Source of the DNA: Mya arenaria
Taxonomy: Eukaryota > Mollusca > Bivalvia > Myida > Myidae
Assembly: GCF_026914265.1 (NCBI RefSeq)
Contig: NC_069126.1
Location: forward strand, 29,790,854 to 29,854,853
Direction: 5' to 3'
DNA length: 64,000 bases
The position numbers and the translations under genes are program-made. Shown here one piece after another: positions 62,232 through 64,000 of the stretch (position 1 is the stretch's first letter; each line of letters starts with the position of its first letter). Under the pieces are notes generated by a model, which saw only the letters and a list, made by a program, of their open reading frames with translations, made no database searches and was not told the DNA's origin.

Positions 62232-62860
62232 CTGAAATAATGTTATAGATGTACTCAAATACCCCAATGAAATGCTTAGGGTTCACAAACAAAATGACGG
62301 TACGACATTTATATACATTTCCACGCAAGTCAACGCACGACACAAGTAAACTTGTTGTAAATGGTTTGAACCAGGAGAAATCTCCTTTTTGATAATAAAT
62401 GTAATTATCTTGTAATCCAAAAGAGATCAATGATGAATTCTATTCTATATATGTTTGATTTTGTTTTAATATAATTCAAAGTAAATAGAATAAATGACAT
62501 TAGTTTAAGCATCGGTCTGTGTTCGAGTTCATAGACTTGCTGCACTTAAAAATAGACATATATATAACAGTAAACAGTAAAAATAACAGTATAAAAGTAT
62601 GCGTTAAAGAAGCTTTGTGTTTACGTCGAACAACGTTGAATGTAGATCTAACTAGAAGTTAATAGTCATTTCTGTCCATCCATACCTTATTTAATCATAT
62701 TACTTATATTCCAATACTGCTATATCACATTGCATGCGCGTCGGAAATTAATTGAATTACCCGTTCATTCAACAAGTTTGAGTTTAAATACAATGGTTAC
62801 GAAGTGAATGCACCTTGTATATGTTTTCTTTCACAAGAACTAATTGAGCACAATAAATAC
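62232..62860. other. G6PC-like gene intron
   Basis: AT-rich, no element recognised. Confidence 0.6.
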
Positions 62861-63103
62861 CTAAAATACCGCCTGCGTCTCTATACACGGCGTTGAAAAG
62901 AGTCGTGTCAAGGTGAATCCAGCTTGGGTCGGCGCAGTGTTTGGTTGCCAAGGTGATAGACCACTGAGGGTCAAGGCCGATCATCTTGAAGACGTAGAAG
63001 GTCAAAATACAAGACAACGGTATTATTACCGAGGTCGCTATGGGAATGTTATAACGAGCGTCTGGAAGTTTGAACTGTTCCGTGAACACTGTTATAGCAA
63101 TTC
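62861..63103 (-). CDS. Glucose-6-phosphatase-like, penultimate exon (5' part outside window)
   Basis: 243 nt, phase 1 on both sides, acceptor tttacag, donor TTAG|GTATTT. GIAITVFTEQFKLPDARYNI, YVFKMIGLDPQWSITLATKH and CADPSWIHLDTTLFNAVYRD match G6PC (GIAVAETF, GVDLLWTLEKAQRWC, PEWVHIDTTPF). An ER-membrane enzyme that hydrolyses glucose-6-phosphate in gluconeogenesis and glycogenolysis, by family. Catalytic residues are not visible here. Confidence 0.88.
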
Positions 63104-63419
63104 CTGTAAAGACAAATATTTATCATATGCTTTACGATGCCAGTTTATATAAAGACTTTTAGTAAAATAAAAATGCTATTTCACTGTTTCAAACAGCGAA
63201 ATAACATATTGTCTGATATTTCTCATTGTTTTGAAGTTTAGCCCGCTCTCAATTCTAAATCAAACGTGAGGGTTTGGACACAAATTCAACGACGTCATTT
63301 CCGAAATGACGTTACGTTCGCATTCATTTTGGCTCGCTTTTTAACAACAATTTACTGTCATTTTACATCTTTATTTTTTTGGCATATATAATAAAAAGAA
63401 AATGTAAGATTACAATATA
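63104..63419. other. G6PC-like gene intron, beginning at the penultimate exon
   Basis: Contains a small hairpin 'tatttcactgtttcaaacag'-'cgaaata' at about 63178-63205. No exon found. Confidence 0.5.
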
Positions 63420-63576
63420 CAGTCGAAACTCGTTGGCTCGAACTCCCAGGGACAGGCGAAAATACTAAGAGCCTCGGAACTGCATACATTCAGTATCTAG
63501 AAATTGGTCCTTAAAATCCAGATCGAGCCAACGAGGAATTCGAGCCAAGCGAGTTCGACCCAACGAGGTTCGACTG
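63420..63576. mobile_element. 157-bp Tc1/mariner-type MITE
   Basis: Inverted ends cagtcgaaactcgttggctc and, reverse-complemented, cagtcgaacctcgttgggtc; flanked by TA on both sides (63418-63419, 63577-63578), the Tc1/mariner target duplication. No coding. Confidence 0.87.
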
Positions 63577-63579
63577 TAT

Positions 63580-64000
63580 ATCATCTCGTAAGCACCAAAA
63601 GTAAATATTTCACTCGTTGCTACTCCATATAGCATTTGGGTTCTCACCGAATATGTAACGATCTTAATAAACTGAAACAAACAATTATCCTAGATATATA
63701 ATGCGATTTTAAGTTTTACTTTTACCAAAAAAACAATTTGTGATGGTTTTGCATTTCTGTTTCTCTGTGAGAGGTCCAATCATTGATTGACATTTTGATC
63801 ACATGATACAACACAATTTTCTCATTGGACTATATACGGCATTTTGCAGTTCGGTTCGCCTTTATGATTTTAGTGATGTTAACATTCCGATGCCAAAAAA
63901 ATGCAACTTCAGCATTTTAAAGTGATGAGGCCATCGCTATATATGAAAGAGATACTTATTGAAATCAGAAGATGAAGTTTGATTAATACATGCATATGTT
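63580..64000. other. Intron or upstream DNA of the G6PC-like gene
   Basis: No further G6PC exon recognised before the window ends. Confidence 0.4.

Overview
This is eukaryotic, intron-rich, AT-rich DNA from a metazoan. I infer a bivalve mollusc. The signs are three arrays of a degenerate ~165-180 bp tandem repeat built around 'tgaccttga...gaggtaggg', several other dispersed repeats of the kind common in bivalve genomes, a glucose-6-phosphatase-like gene, and multi-Ig receptor genes with phase-1 introns. No operon, CRISPR array or prokaryotic feature is present. Species was not determined.

The core of the window is a tandem segmental duplication. Unit 1 (before base 1 to about 27.3 kb) and unit 2 (about 31.9-56.1 kb) each carry one minus-strand gene for a single-pass receptor. 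Each gene has seven Ig-like domains, one fibronectin type III domain, a transmembrane helix and a short tail with three Tyr-x-x-[Val/Leu/Ile] motifs. Gene A runs 15,213->4,476 and gene B 53,090->34,870. I placed 13 exons in each copy. All ectodomain exons are flanked by phase-1 introns, and the tail is split over 22-nt and 16-nt micro-exons. The reading frames join through all 13 exons in both copies (A 965 and B 960 residues, excluding an uncertain signal-peptide start). The two copies share even decayed exon fragments inside introns, so those predate the duplication.

Between and inside the genes are mobile-element remains. These are a decayed LINE RT fragment (19.3-20.2 kb), a LINE with L1-type ORF1 plus endonuclease and a deleted middle (22.9-24.9 kb), a ~390-bp tandem repeat interrupted by a TIR element (28-30.4 kb), a large foldback in gene B (39.9-40.7 kb), a 1,011-bp non-autonomous hAT element with perfect 8-bp target-site duplications (48.6-49.6 kb), a dead Tc1/mariner transposase (51.4-51.95 kb), a dead THAP/DDE transposase with a convergent YqaJ-type nuclease resembling ISL2EU elements (56.3-58.2 kb), and a Tc1/mariner-type MITE (63.4 kb).

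The right edge holds the last two coding exons of a minus-strand glucose-6-phosphatase-like gene whose 5' exons lie beyond base 64,000. The most interesting points are the paired tyrosine (ITIM/ITAM-like) tail of the duplicated receptors, the 22-bp minisatellite seeded on a splice-donor junction, the shared exon-fragment arrays, and the Ig domains that have lost canonical cysteines in both paralogues.
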